The notes: generated by a model not told the origin, from the sequence alone. Numbered from the stretch's first letter, positions 21,786 through 34,045 are shown. The stretch: 64,000 nt of DNA from Chondrus crispus (GCF_000350225.1 NW_005179104.1:58560-122559), one strand, 5' to 3'. Numbers and translations: made by a program.

Positions 21786-22836
21786 CCAAAATCCACAAAG
21801 GGCACGTCGAGCGCAAGCGTGGCGTGTTCAAGTACTCCAAGTGCCCGTCCGTCTTATGCCTGCGCCGCAACCTACTCCGCCACTATGTACGCCCTTGCGT
21901 CTTGCATCGCGCACCCCTCCTTCCCGCCCATGCTACCCGCCCATGCTAACACACACAGAAACCACCCCGCCCCACAGTGCACTATCCACCAGGCAAAGCG
22001 CTCGATCAAGTGCCCTCTGCCGCCACATGCGCCGCCTCCTTCGTTCAGCGTTTCGACATCGAGACCCACCCGCAGACGCGTGGCGCGCCTAGAAGCCCTG
22101 ACGGCTGCTCGTTGGCAGACCGACCGGAGGCGGAAAGCGAACGGCCGCGCACAAGTGTGCCGCCACCAGCCAAAGACGAAGCGTCGGGTATAATTGGAGG
22201 CAGGCGCGTTAGACATGCCCATCCAAAGGGTCGAGTCCGCGCGACAGAGCGGCGTGTGCCGAGGCACCATCACACCACCGACTCCAACCCGCCTGCAGGC
22301 ACACCTGCAAGACTCCTCCCACCCTGCCCTGCCACACCTCGACAACCGCGCCAGCTTGCCGCTGCCCTCCCATGTCCCTCACCCCAGCGCGCAGCGAGTT
22401 TGGGAAGCGCGCTGACTTCGGCCTCCTTTCCGCGCCGCAGTGCACGACTTTCGCCACATGCAACTTAACTGTCTAATAAAATGGAATGCTTATTGCCCCA
22501 GACTTCGACGATGGTCGCTACGCCTGGCGATATTGCCGCTGCCCGACGCGGTGTACATACTTGGCTGGAAAATGCTGCTGAATGCTGTCCTCGAAAGTAC
22601 ACCATCTGCCACAATTTAATTGGACAACTTGTAATCCAGGGGAACACTTGTCAAAATGCTATTCAAGATACAGTATAGAACAATCGATACACTGGGCCAA
22701 ATGACATAGATTTTTTGTGGTTGTTCTTCTGACACTTGTCACAATCTCACAACACTCTCTGTCCAGTACGACATGAACAAATGTACGAACATGAATGGAC
22801 AAGGAAGCCCATGTACATAGAAATTACCATTCGGTA
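21786..22836. other. GC-rich spacer, no supported gene
   Basis: Rich in C/G, with overlapping frames on both strands that read as low-complexity Pro/Arg/Ser sequence. No motif recognised. 22.47-22.83 kb is AT-richer and also empty. Confidence 0.3.
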
Positions 22837-23099
22837 GGGAGGGACAAAACATGCGAGCGGCGGGCCAATGGTTGTCCATTGAGCACGAGCGGTTGTTCGG
22901 TGGACGACCATTGGCAACGACGCCTGCCCCTCAACCGCCAGTGCCCAACTACTGAACAACCATAAATGGCCAGTGGTTGGTGATGGTTGGCTTTGGTTGG
23001 CAAATTGTAACCAACCAACGACCTCCATGCACCAATTACCAGGCCGCCAGAGTGGTCAATCACTGACCAACCATTCAGTGACCATGTTTTCTACTAGGG
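22837..23099 (-). repeat. GGTTG-rich MITE-like repeat, copy 2
   Basis: On the minus strand the segment starts CCCTAGTAGAAAACATG at the end of the copia D integrase homology and ends near ACATGTTTTGTCCC-like sequence, giving weak inverted ends sharing AAAACATG. The body is GGTTG/ACCAACC-rich, as at 4287-4510. It probably inserted into the integrase gene. Confidence 0.5.
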
Positions 23100-23875
23100 A
23101 TTCCAAATAATAGCTTTGTAGGGACAAGCCCACATGGGCCCAGGGTGTCATTGCCGGTTTTCACAGCAAATCGCAGGGTGCCTTTTGGATCGAGTCTTGG
23201 GTACTGTGCTCGTATTTCGCGGAATGTGCGACGCAATGGAGCATAGTACCGTTCACCTATGCCTAAAAAGTTATGACTTTGGACACCCGAAAGTCGCAGC
23301 TCAATCCCATACAGTGAGGTTACGTCATGCCGGAATTTAGACGTAAAGACCGAGCATTGGTCTGCACGTCTGCGATTCGGGTAACCGACGTAAACCGTAA
23401 CCCAAGCTTCGATAAAGGCGTTCCAGATGTGTTGAGCACTCAGACTATTCGGCAGAGCGACACTTTGAAGCCCAGTTTGCGTTTCAACTATATTTAGAAC
23501 GGGATTACCTTCTACTCAGAACAGGTCGATAGCTACTTCATGATTGAAAATTATCTCATCACTGGGAAGAGGAACACAGAAGCGATACGGGCGCATGCCA
23601 AACCTTTTACAACCCTGACACTTGTCGGCAATGTCCTGAGCTAGCTTTGATGTCTTGGCATTTATGCGCTCGGGCATACCCCGTTTCAACAGATTAAGAA
23701 GCTTTTGAGTAGAAGGATGGAAGAAATGAAGGTGCAATCGTTCAAGTTCTGGTCGAGAAAAGAGAACACGGTGTACATGCCACCGCACGAATTGATGATC
23801 ATGTGCCCTAGTGATCGGAAGGCACCATCCCTGCTTCTTGTGAACGAGGCGATTTTCTACGTTGTCAGCTACCAA
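23100..23875 (-). pseudogene. copia D integrase
   Basis: One frame runs leftwards from 23875 with the zinc-binding part (LHLHFFHPSTQKLLNLLK, then CQGCKRFG) and the catalytic core (FNHEVAIDLF, YVGYPNRRRADQ, GIGERYYAPLRR, NDTLGPCGLVPT). The only break is TGA at 23516-23518, at a position where this copia branch has Trp (DLMWL), consistent with TGG-to-TGA. Homology ends at about 23100, where a GGTTG-rich repeat begins, so reverse transcriptase is absent. Confidence 0.85.
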
Positions 23876-23950
23876 TGTGGTCTTGTCAACTATATCGAGT
23901 ACAAGGAGTAAGGGAACATCTGAATCGACAACGTCTACCCAAAATGGGAA

Positions 23951-24385
23951 TTACAAGTCCTTGTGAATCTGCATCTCAATCTGAATCTTGCCTAGACTAG
24001 GCCGAATCCCGTCACCGAACTTATACACGAATGGAGATTCCAAAAGGCGGAAGGGTTGACGAGTAGCGAGGCAATAAGCTTTAGCTTGAGCTAAGCCACA
24101 TACAGTCTTCTGAGCACCCGTGTCAATGCAGGCACCTTCAAAAGTGGTACTACTATATTGTTTCGCATCTGACAACCGAGGCTTACGCGCTTTGATATCC
24201 AGCGCCTCTTTCAAAATATGACCGTGGAAATGAGGGGAAGATCGGGGAGTGTTTGCGTGTTTCGGGCCAGCACGAAGAGCATGAGGAAGACGGTGTTCAC
24301 GTGCGAGAGATGTGGTCTCGGGTTTATCGGGCGGTTCTTTGAGTCTGTTGAGCGGAGTATTGCGGCAAGACATACCCCGCCTCAA
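23951..24385 (-). pseudogene. copia D protease region
   Basis: Contains the aspartic protease active site ACIDTGAQKTVCG and the flap-side sequence KFGDGIRPSLGKIQI. It lies between gag (24.7-25.5 kb) and integrase (23.1-23.9 kb) in the order expected for copia. Frame changes separate it from both neighbours. Confidence 0.8.
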
Positions 24386-25504
24386 AAACTCGGCTGGTGC
24401 GGATCTGTCCCATCATCCTCCGGTACATCAAAGTGTACGCCCGTGGTGAACGACGCCTCCTTCAGTAGTTCTTCGTCAGTATCAGCAGTGCTTGCTTCGA
24501 GTATGACGTTGTCGGACGCGTCAGCTACAGTAGAATCGGATACCATCATGGTTTCCATCATTTTATTTGCCAACTCATCGAATGCTTCAGTGACGTTTAC
24601 ATCGGATGGGGATATTCTAGATGCAGGATTCCTGGCCATCGCCATCAGGCTTCGAATGACGCGCTGCATATCCATCGGCTCCTTACAGCGATACTATCGA
24701 CACCCGACCTTACCACAGTTGTGACAAGTATAGTTGGAGCTGCTAAAGTTACGGCGCGGCCATGTTTCGTTTGAGTAGGTTCTACAGGAGGCGCCGCGGT
24801 CGTCATGCGAATTGCTCAAATACTTGGGTACAATTGAGTTGCCACTGCGAGGTACATGGGCGAAGCGACATTGTCCAGCAAAATTTGTACTCTTCCAGCG
24901 GGATTTGCAAAGTGAGTTACAGAGAGTAGATTCGTTGATGGAGGCCTCTCGATGTTTTTCGGACTGCTGAAGGGAGTATTCCAAGCGTTCGATGAGTGTA
25001 TGGTAGTTGAGCTGATTAGCACTGACATTGGAAAGGACGGTCCAAGCCCAATCTCTCCCAACAACGGCTTGTTGCAAATTGAATGTCTTGGCACGATCGG
25101 TGCGATATTCGGGGTGCGACATTGGTGTAAGCCTGTCGATTTCATCAATTGGTGCTGCGCAGTGCGGCGGCCACGTTGGTGTTATCCTCCGTCTCGAAAT
25201 GTGTTATATGAATCTTGTTCAGGCGCTGGGATGCGTAGTCTTGCTTTACATCAGAAGAATAACGTTTGTTGAAACGCCTGATGACATCATCGTAATTGTT
25301 GTCGCAGCCCTTGATCTCATTAATGAAGAAGCGAAGTGCTGCGCCATCAAACAGGTAGTGCACTACCTGCATGCATGTTGTCGATACGATCAGAGCCTGT
25401 GACCTTGTTCTGGCCGCACATGAACTGATAGTGACATAGTTTGGTAGGCCAATCTTCATCGCTTTTACCCCAGAATTTTTGCTTGTCTGAATGATATGCG
25501 GAAC
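24382..25504 (-). pseudogene. copia D gag, C-terminal half
   Basis: Reads DKQKFWGKSDEDWPTKL right after the insertion point, then after a frameshift near 25.37 kb VVHYLFDGAALRFF and YDDVIRRFNKRY. The zinc knuckle NYTCHNCGKVGCR ends at 24.70 kb, followed by an acidic spacer (24382-24675). The N-terminal half is 16.3 kb away at 41822-42418. The frame is continuous if the intervening gypsy element and one copy of its GGAAC duplication are taken out. Confidence 0.85.
25500..25504. repeat. target-site duplication GGAAC, left
   Basis: Matches 41822-41826 and flanks the 463-bp LTR pair of gypsy G. Confidence 0.9.
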
Positions 25505-25967
25505 TGTTGCGTACTCGTGCTTTTTTCTCAGTTCCGCCGCGGCAAGTCGCACAAGGACAGTCTCTCCCCCTCTGCCTTCCCCATCCTGCAGAAGCGCTGG
25601 CAGAGTCGTTTATTGAGGTAGGGCTGCCACTCTCTCGGCCCCCTCAGTCTCAGCTGCGGTAGGGGACACCTGTACCTTGTGAGCCTATCCCCGAGCACAA
25701 ATGCGCCGCGTCCGGCGCAGGAGCTCTCCCAGGCATTCAGCGCTCGTGGACTACCGTGATCTCTACCGAGTGACAGTCGGCAGTGCCGCCCATCCCGGGC
25801 GGACGCTGACATGTGTGTTTCATCTATGAGAACGGCACCCATGCGCTACTTGTGTTCATTGCCAATCACAGCCGTCTACATCTCCTGGCTGCTACCCAAC
25901 CGGGTTCGCGGTGTTGCAAATTACGATATCGTACTTCTATCAGTTGGGGGCGGCTCCAGACGCAGCA
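25505..25967 (-). repeat. gypsy G 3' LTR
   Basis: 463 bp, starts TGTTGCGTACTCG and ends ACGCAGCA. Same length as the partner at 41359-41821. Confidence 0.92.
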
Positions 25968-27396
25968 GTCCTCCATGAATCGTCGAGCCGGAAGGCCGAG
26001 CGGTGGCGTCGTCACAGGGACGCCACCAACTTCTGTTGACGAGGCGTGCCATTCTTGCGTACGTCCTGGATATACTCATCTAAAGTATCAGCACGTCCTC
26101 TCTTCACGATTTCAGAAAAAACCACGAGCTTTTGCTAATGTCGACACCTCGCTACTGGGTGAGCAATTCCACTTTTTCCTCGACTTGGCGAATGTCGTGA
26201 AAGTCGCTCGCGACAAAGAGCTCGTTCTGTTGGTAAGCCAATTGATTTCTGACTTCCTCGGTTACTTCGAATGTAGTGCAATACGCACCTGAAAAGGGGG
26301 GTGAAAAGAAAGGAAAATATTTGGATATGAGAAGTAGTCCGGGTTGGGGGACACACGTGTGAATAATTGCACAGTTTTAATTTTTAATTATTTTATTTTA
26401 TTTAGTTAATTACTTGGCATTAATTTTGCTGACACTACAATAGATCTAGGATCTAGCGCCGCAAGCTACTGTAGTGGCTCCGGCGGGGCGATATATACCT
26501 TAGCCCTCTGACCACCAAGTCAGTAAAGGTAACCCGAGTTGCCGGAGTTGAATGTCGCCTTGGTCGAAGTCCGTCTCTACCAAGACGCTCCCTTTAACCT
26601 AAGCCTACGGCATCCTTCAGCGCTCGGGGGTCCCCTTCCATTTTCTTTTTATTCCCCAATCGAACCCGAGTTGCCGGAGTTGAATATCGCCTTGGTCGAA
26701 GTCCGTCTTTCCCAAGACGTTTCCTTTTACCACAGATTACGTTATCCTTTGCGCTCGGGGGTTCCCTTTACCTTTCCTTTATTTCACCTATCCTTTTCTA
26801 TTTCTATCTCTATTTCTATTCCCTTATCTTGTGTTGGTTCCACAGTGCCTGATTGCGATCCGCATTGTGACGACTGGAGTCATCGAGCTCTTGTGTTGGT
26901 TCTTTTGTTTGTTGTTGGTGCCATCGGCTTTGGTTGCGACCGGACCGGTGTACGTGTCTTGGCCATCGGGCGACACGTGGTTGTAGCGCTGCTACTTGTT
27001 TACGTCCACCGACGGAGGCTGTTGCGACGACGTCTCCCTCGAAGGTCCTGTTGTGTATACAGGACAGTGTTGGTTCCATCGGATACAAGTTGCGACCGTT
27101 CCGGTGTCTGTGCTTTGCCATCGGGCAGTACGGAGGTGTAGCGCTGCTACGTGTTTGCTATTTCCCGTCGGGCTGCGTTGCGACGCCCCCGTCGAAGACC
27201 GTATCAAGGGTATAAGGTGTAACAGGCGCTCCGCGAGCATTGGCTTTACAACCCATCGGGCACGGCTTCCTAATCACCGCCTGGAACTCGCCGAGCAGCT
27301 GCTTGTACAAGACTCTACCACCACTCGTCCCGGGGCGGGCCTCTTCCTTTTTCCCCCCCTATCAGGGACTTGAGCTACTGTGGGCCGCAAACCTAC
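25968..27396 (-). other. gypsy G 3' non-coding region
   Basis: No gene. It holds a 9-bp-stem hairpin (GGTGGCGTC...GACGCCACC, about 26003-26028), an AT-rich stretch near 26.38 kb, and an imperfect direct repeat of about 134 bp (CCCGAGTTGCCGGAGTTGAA at 26532 and 26666). A CTATTT run lies near 26.8 kb. A Cys/Leu-rich plus-strand frame (26539-27141) follows the repeat and is not supported as a gene. Confidence 0.45.
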
Positions 27397-29085
27397 TTAA
27401 AGGGAAAGGGAGAATCGGACACTCCGTAGGGCTGTGCCGTCGGCAACTCTTGTTGGTTGTTGTTTGTTGGTTGTGTTGTCGCTGGACCGTTGGACTCTGG
27501 TTCCGGCCTGACAGGCACATTGCACTAAATCGAATTCCTTATTCCTGAAATATTTGAGCCTGCGGCTGTGCACTTCAGTTCTTTTCCCAGACAAAAGATC
27601 CTCGACCAGAAAAATGTACTCAGAGAAGCAAGAAACAACTCTGTATGGGCCTATCCACTTGACCGCTGGCTTGGTTCCTCTGATCTTTTGAAAGCTGCCT
27701 TGCAGCACAAAATCTCCTGCGATGAGGTTGATCGGATGTACGTTGGTCGCCGTATTGTGTCTTTAGATTTCCTTCTCACGCGTGCCTGTTGTTCGAGATT
27801 TCACGTCGCGGTGCATTTCAGCGAGGGCGCGCTGCGTTTTGTCAATTCGGACGAGCCGTTCAGAGTGGACTTCATCAATCGATCAGACACAGACACGAAC
27901 AGAACCTCCAATCCTAGTGGTGACGGAGCGCAATGGTTTGTCCTGGGGAAGCCCAGTGAATACGTTGAGGGCGCAGCGACGACCCATGCGTTGCAGCGGG
28001 GATGAATTAAGTACCAATTGTACTACAGGTATGAAATCAGGACAGGATCTGTGCGGTAATAAAAATTCTGAGAGCAGTGCTCGCGTGGCACGTAACAGTT
28101 CTCGGCATATCACTTCGACCATGCCATTGCGCCAAGGGCAATATGCTAATTTGAAGTGATGAAATCCTCCTGTCTGCTCGCGCAATGTTGGCACGACCTC
28201 ATTCTTAATGTGTGTTCTTCTGTCCGAAACCGAGCCGTGAACAACTCCAAAAGAAGCAAACCAATCTAGCAAAGCCTGTGCAGTTGTATCGGCGTCGGCT
28301 TCTCGTGTAGGACGCAGCCAAACGTAAACACTGAAGTCGTCTTTGATAACTAGCGCATATCTGAGGTCTCTTACTCCCTTCATCAGGTAGCAATAGTCAA
28401 AATGTAATAGAGCATTTGGCCTATCACCGTGTACGGCATGGCCCATATGGCGAGGAATTGATTCCCCAGTCTCAGTTGCAAGACAGTACAGACAAGATTT
28501 CACGAAGTGTTCTACGTCTGCCATGACTTCTTTCCACTAGAAGTACGCTGTCACAGTTACCTTGGTAGTACGGGACCCTCTGTGCCCACCGTATCCTGTG
28601 TGACCAGCCACCATGATCCGTAGCCTCAGTAGTCTGTCCTGAGTACTAACCCAGACCACTCCTCTCTTGTCCTGCCAGATTTCATTGACCTTCTCAAAGC
28701 GGGAAGGCGGTTGCTCGTCGTGCTTCGCCTGGGACTTGATAATGTCGTCGGCTTTCGGCCAATCCAATTTAGAGTCCAGTGATGGATTAATGGGAGCAAC
28801 CAATAATGACCTCAACTTAGCAGCTGGTAGTTTTCTGTTGGGTTGAACAGCCCATCGTGAAAGTATGTCGGCCCACACATTCCTTTCTTCTGCGAGATGC
28901 TCAATGACGTCCCTGAATGCGCTCAATTTTAAAGCCCATCGCATGAGCTTGCTCGCTGTATGCCATGGTATGCCTGGGTTCTGCTCATGTGGATCAAATA
29001 GGTAGATCAAGTTAGCGTGGTCCGTGGATATTGCTACTCTTCTTCTCATCACCAAGTAGTCTAGCTTGCACATGGATTCGACCAC
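27397..29085 (-). pseudogene. gypsy G RNase H tail and integrase
   Basis: Read leftwards: RNase H end (STDHANLIYLF, VWADILSRW), the H2C2 zinc part (AGHTGYGGHRG ... KSCLYCLA), and the integrase core (NALLHFDYCYL, VIKDDFSVYVWLRP, AYCPWRNGMVEVI). The C-terminal beta barrel is AGDFVLQGSF, KWIGPYRVV and the end VHSRRLKYF. The whole stretch from 29085 keeps one frame, broken only by in-frame stops such as TAG at 28537 and two between 27.70 and 27.89 kb. Confidence 0.85.
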
Positions 29086-29176
29086 CGCAAAACCTTCGTT
29101 CTCTGGAACAGTCCATCCATACGAAGCCCCTGTAAAACTTCCGGAGAGGAAAGAGAGCGGTTCATGTTCCTGCTTC

Positions 29177-30024
29177 TCAAGCGGCTTTTTTTAGCTGCTC
29201 GTCCGGCACTTGTGTCAGGATTCCTGACCAGTGAGTCTCGGAAGCGTCAGTGAAGGGGCATAGTGCATGATCTGCCTTGGGGTGAGCGATTCTCGTTGAG
29301 CGGGCTATTTGCATTTTTATAGAGTCGAAAGATTTGTCTTGCTCAATCCCCCAATAGCCACTCAAGAATACTTTCGATATGGCGCACGTGGTACGGGAAC
29401 CTTTCACCTTGTAAATGTTTTCGAGAATGGCGTGCAATGGAGCAACAATAGAGGAGTATGCCGGTATGGAAGATGTCATCCAGTTAGAGGCACGCAAGAG
29501 CTGCTGCAGTTCACCCGAGTACGTGGGTTTTTTCATTTGAAGGATAATGCCTACGTTTTAGGGGGCGAGGGTAACGCCCTAAGATGAGATGTCCCGCCCA
29601 CAAAAACGGGCATGTCTAGCGAAGAGCTCAGATTTCTCCGCTCGTATCTTGAGACCGTAGCGTTTGCACGTGCGCAGGAAAATATGAAGGGAGCGAAGAA
29701 GATGTGCCTCGTTACGGCAATGTAGAAGGAAATCATCGAGCCATTGAAGGGGCTGGTGACGGAGGTCGTCTTCGAAAAGGCCCTGGGTAACTGCTTGGTA
29801 ATGATTACCATCGTCAGTTCCGCTTTACAGGAGCCTTGTAGGGGAGTAGACACCAAGGGGAGTTTGAATTGACATCATTTTTTGAGATGAAGGGTGGAGA
29901 GGGAGCTGCCAGTAGGCGTGGGCCATGTCCATTTTTGCGAGGCATGTGCTTCCCTGAACTGACTGTAAGAGAGATCCGAGGTGTGGCATAGCCGAGACGA
30001 TGGGTCCCGTCTCTGTGTTTGGCC
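29177..30024 (-). pseudogene. gypsy G reverse transcriptase, C-terminal two thirds
   Basis: Starts at the left flank of copia I with PIVSAMPHLGSLLQ, then LAKMDMAHAYWQLPL, the active site LQWLDDFLLH, AEKSELFARHARFCG, the connection ELQQLLRASNWM and RNase H start FTDASETHWSGILTQ. Stops interrupt the frame (for example in RLL*SGTD, where related proteins have Gln). The N-terminal third is on the other side of copia I at 36.4-37.4 kb. Confidence 0.85.
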
Positions 30025-30125
30025 TGTGGGAGAGACTGAAGACCTGGGGTCGTCTTTACTGGGGACATGAGCGACGACGGTGTTAAGTACGGAGGGAGTG
30101 CTATGTACACTTGTAAGATACTACA
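30025..30125 (-). repeat. copia I 3' LTR (101 bp)
   Basis: Plus strand runs TGTGGGAGAGAC to GATACTACA. It aligns base for base with the three pieces of the right LTR (34 + 24 + 43 bp). Confidence 0.85.
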
Positions 30126-30166
30126 AGGAGTGGAGGATGATCGGTGGCGGCATCAAGCGGAGAAAA

Positions 30167-30957
30167 TTAAGATACGACAGTCGCTGCGCTTGATGGTGGC
30201 GTTGCGGTCATTTGGAGCGTGGAGAGTTGATGGTTGAAGATCGCCGGTTTGAGGCACTTCGTGAGACAGTCGGCAGGGTGGTCTCGGGAAGGTATCTTCA
30301 CAGGAGTGATACGTTTGCAGAGAACTTGCTCATTGACGTAGTGGTACTTGACGTCTATGTGCTTTGATTTGGGAGTTGGATGTATGGATTTGGCAGTTGT
30401 GATAGTGCCTGCGTTGTCGATGTGGAGGGAGGTTGGGACGGAGATGTTGAGGGCAAGAAAGTCGTGAAGGAGATTCCGGAGACAGTTTGTGTGTTGTGGA
30501 CGTGGACGGATGCTACATACTCCATTTCTCATGTAGACGAGGCGACAAACTTTTGTCGTTTCGATTGCCAGGCTACAGGGCCGTGGAGCCCGAATGCAAC
30601 AAAACTGGATGTGGATTGGCGTGTGTCAAGGCATGAGGCGTAGTCGGAGTCGGAGTAGGCGAGGAGAGGCTGGGATGGCATGGGATTTTTGTATGTAATG
30701 CCGTGGTTGGGGGTGTGACGGAAATAGCGAAAGACTCGCTGGACGGCGTGCCAGTGTCGTTGGCATGGATCGTGGGAGTACGGGCCGAGGAGGCCTGTGA
30801 TGAAGGAAAGATCAGGGCGTGTGCTATCGGCGAGGTAGCGTAGGCAGCCAACTGCAGCTGAGTAGGGGGTGGATGGTGGTAGTTTGGTCTCGTCTTTGTA
30901 GCGTCCAGAGAGTACTGTGGTGGCGTGGGGGGTGGGACTTGGGCTGCATGCTTCCAT
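30167..30957 (-). pseudogene. copia I RNase H
   Basis: Shows YSAAVGCLRYLADSTRPDLSF, LLAYSDSDYASC and, after a frameshift near 30.53 kb, the HIDVKYHYVNEQV and PADCLTKCL blocks that close copia polyproteins. A TAA near 30.99 kb separates it from reverse transcriptase, in the sequence ISIS*SAFTADIL, where the family has Gln. Confidence 0.85.
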
Positions 30958-30993
30958 GTTGAACCGTGTGAGAATGTCTGCAGTAAATGCAGA

Positions 30994-31839
30994 TTAGCTG
31001 ATGGAAATGGAGGTGGGCGTGCGGTCAACTTTCCATCCCAAGAGGTGGCGTACGGGGCCGAGGTTCTTAACGGTGTAGAGTGAGGCGCGCTTGGTGCGGG
31101 TGGCATCCAGGAGGGGGCGATGGTTGCTTATGGCTAGGAAGTCGTCAATAGTGATGACAAAGAGGACGAAGTGGGGATTGTCTTCATTGCGGAGCATAAA
31201 GGTGCAGCTGTAGTTGGTGAGGCGTCTAAATTGCCATAGTTTGAGGTTGTTCGCGAGACCCGAGGTGAATATTTTGCACGCTTGTTTGGTGCCGTAGATG
31301 TTGCCTGTAAGTACACCAACGTGGCCGGGGTGTTCGTATGACCCATCAAATTGGGGGGGTTGGTGCACGTATATTGTCTCTTCCGGGCCGAGGATTTCGT
31401 GGAGAAATGCGGACTCTAGGTCCCAGTGTTCAGCGATAAGTGGGGTGCCGGCAGCGACGGCGAGGGCACAGCGGACAGCATGTCGGTCGGCGACGGGGCT
31501 CGAGATGTTGTCAGGGTCGTAGTGGACGTGGGGGATTTGTTTGTTGCCACGAGCTGTGCAGCCAGTCTTCCGGGAGCTTACATGGCCAGTTTCATCGCGT
31601 TTGAGGCGCAATGTGAATTTGAGTGGGAGAAGGACGGCTTGAGGGGGTAGGGAGGATTTGAGAATGTACGAGAGTGTGCCGTGTTTTTCAAGGCTGGCTA
31701 GTTCGGCGTTCCACGAATGTTCCCATAGGTGGGAGTCCGGTGCTCGGCGCGCCGCGCGAAGGGAGTGTGGGTTTGTTGCCGTGTCGCCGGGTTCTGCGCC
31801 GTAGTTCAGGGTGTTGAGGCAGAATGTGGGCATGGACAT
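30994..31839 (-). pseudogene. copia I reverse transcriptase
   Basis: Copia-type reverse transcriptase with WNAELASLEKHGT, LPLKFTLRLKRDETG, EHWDLESAFLHEIL and NIYGTKQACKIF. The active site ITIDDFLAIS has Ile-Asp-Asp in place of the usual Val-Asp-Asp, which may still work. Overlaps the integrase frame by about 30 bases, indicating a frameshift. Confidence 0.85.
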
Positions 31840-32830
31840 GAGGGGTTCGATGTGATCATCGAGTATGATGGTGGGGGTGCAGATGTTGTTGTGGTTCTGT
31901 AGAACGGGGGGAGCTGTTGTGTGTGGGGGTGGGGGTAATTGTTTTCAAGATGGGTGGAGACGGGGTCCCGGTGGGGGTCGTACGAGATAAAATCGGAAGC
32001 TCGACAGCGGGTGGTTTTCTTGGTAGAGAGGTTCCAGGTGACGTAATGGGTGGCGTCTGCGCGGTATAGATAGCGGTGGAGTTGGGCACGGGGTTGGAGC
32101 TTTGTTTTTGGTGCGCGGTTGGTTACGTATCCTTGTTGTCCGAAGGGAAGTAGGGTAGTGATATTGACTGGTGTGGGAGACCAGAGGCTCTCTGGTAGTT
32201 GTTTGCTGGAGCGATGGGGTGTGTGATTGTATTTGTCTAGGTAATCACGAGCAGCATATTCCCAGAAGTGTGGGGGCATGTCAGAGGAGGACAGTGCCGC
32301 GCGGACATGATCAAAAATTGTGCGATTGGCTCTCTCTGCAAGGGAATTTTCCGGGGTGTGGGAGATGGTGGTGTGTAGCGTGATGTGTTGGTCGGTATAA
32401 TATGCACGGAGGTCGTGCGAGATATATTCTTTCGCATTGTCGCTTGTGACATGGCGGACGGTGTGTCCGTGCATTGGTTTGATCAACGTCAAGAATAATT
32501 TGACGTGGGTAGCGGCTGTAGCGCGTGTTGGGTGGAAGGGATCAAAGAGCTTGCGGCTGCCTTCTTCTATGAAGGTTAACATGTAGCGGTTGTTGTTGGG
32601 AGAGAGGGGTGTGATGGGGCCGCACATATCCGTGTGGATGTGTTGTCCCGGGGGTGCCTGACGGGGGTGTTTGTGGAATGGGGCGCGGGAATTTTTCCTG
32701 ACAAGGCAGCCGGTGCATGTGAGGCGGGGTGGAGTGGACTTGAGGGCAGGGGGCAGTCCGGGGGCTAGGTTGTGTGTTGACATGTACTGTAGTTTCTTTG
32801 GGTGTATGTGGCCCAGTTTGAGATGATAGT
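31806..32830 (-). pseudogene. copia I integrase
   Basis: GAG-pre-integrase part YHLKLGHIHPKKLQYM lies across a frame change near 32.78 kb, followed by CTGCLVRKNS. The core has HIHTDMCGPI, VTSDNAKEYIS and ENSLAERANRTIFDHVRAAL (three catalytic residues D, D, E). The C-terminal tail is Pro/Thr/His-rich. It is the closest relative within the window of the relic at 371-595. Confidence 0.85.
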
Positions 32831-34045
32831 TGTGGTGGGTGAGGTCAGAGGCAGAGGAGGGTTTGCTGAGGGGGGGGCAGAGATGGTTTGCGGGGTGTGA
32901 TCGTTGTCTTGGAGGGTGGGGAGTGTTTGATCATGGGGAGTGTCAGATGGGGAGCATGAGGATGATGAAGGGGTTTCTGTTTTGGGGGGAGGGGGTGCGG
33001 AGGATCTGGGTTTGGCGGAGCGGAAGTATGATGAAATGGGGGGGGCTTCGTGAGATTGGCATGTGCGCTCGTGCCGGGTGTGAAGAAGGTGGGTATTTGG
33101 ACGTGGTACAGTCCTTGGCGTAGTTTGGCGGTGGTTATAATGGAGGAAGGGGGTGGGATGGGAGGAGACGGCAAACATATGCCGTGTCTTTTTGAAAAAT
33201 TGTGTCGACATGGGAGGATAGTTGTGGGATGGAAAGCAGATTATGTTTGATGTGGGGTGTCAAAATGGCTCGGCGGAGTGGGATGGAGGCCGGGTGGGCC
33301 GGGTTGGTGCGTGGATGCAGGGTCACGGGTCTCTGATGAGATATGTGGGAGGGGGAGCCGTTGGCGGTTAGGGTGGAGCCATAGGAAGGGGGCATGTGCG
33401 GGGGTGCAGTACGGAGGTGTGTGGGGAAGGCAGCAGAGTCAAGTACGTACGATGTGAGGGGTGACTGCGGGGTGGGGTCGGGATCGGTGTTCCACTTGTT
33501 GGGGTGGTTTTGGTGCTGTGGGGACGTGGGGCGAGTCGGGGCCTGTTGCCAGTTGGCGTGTGTGGGGCGGATCGGGGGTTGTGGCCATTTGGCGTGGGTG
33601 GAGGGGCGTGGACGGTTGAGGGCTTGTCGTTGAAGTGCACTGTGGTGAACATCTTCTCGCATTTTTGAAATGCATTCGTCCGTGTCGTGTGATGGAGTGC
33701 CGTGGTAAGAGCACCATTTACCGCGCCAGTAGTTGGGGCGACGGGCGTTGCGGTTGCCGCGGCGAAGGTTGTACTGGCGCTGCGGGCGGGGTTGAGGTGA
33801 GTGTGCTTGGTAGGCAAGTTGGGGTGTTTGCCTTAGGGGGGGAGTCTCAGGAGAAGAAATGGTTGATGTGGGGGATGCGCGGATCGGCCGTGGGCCGGTT
33901 TTGGCGGTTGTGTGATGTGATGATCGGCCGTGGGCCGGTTGGGGGGCAAGATGGGGTAAGAGAGCGGCTGTGAGCCGGTTAGTTGTGGGGGGATAAAGGG
34001 GGAATAGAGAGGGTGGACAGTGGGCACGGGAAAAAGGAAAAGAAG
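32765..34045 (-). pseudogene. copia I gag and protease
   Basis: From right to left: Pro/His/Thr-rich gag, a zinc-knuckle variant WCSYHGTPSHDTDEC (C-x2-H-x4-H-x4-C instead of CCHC), Pro/Gln-rich linker, and a protease whose active site reads YVLDSAAFPTH (DSA rather than DSG) and LLSIPQLSSH. The frame changes near 33.14-33.21 kb into a Ser/Pro-rich linker before integrase. The start codon is not clear; 34045 is the primer-binding site. Confidence 0.75.

Noticed and set aside
20965-21870. Three similar minus-strand frames as a gene family
   Set aside because: They exist because of the 327-bp tandem repeat; no domain, no start context.
26539-27141. 200-codon plus-strand frame
   Set aside because: Lies over a direct repeat in the non-coding 3' part of gypsy G and against its gene direction; no motif.
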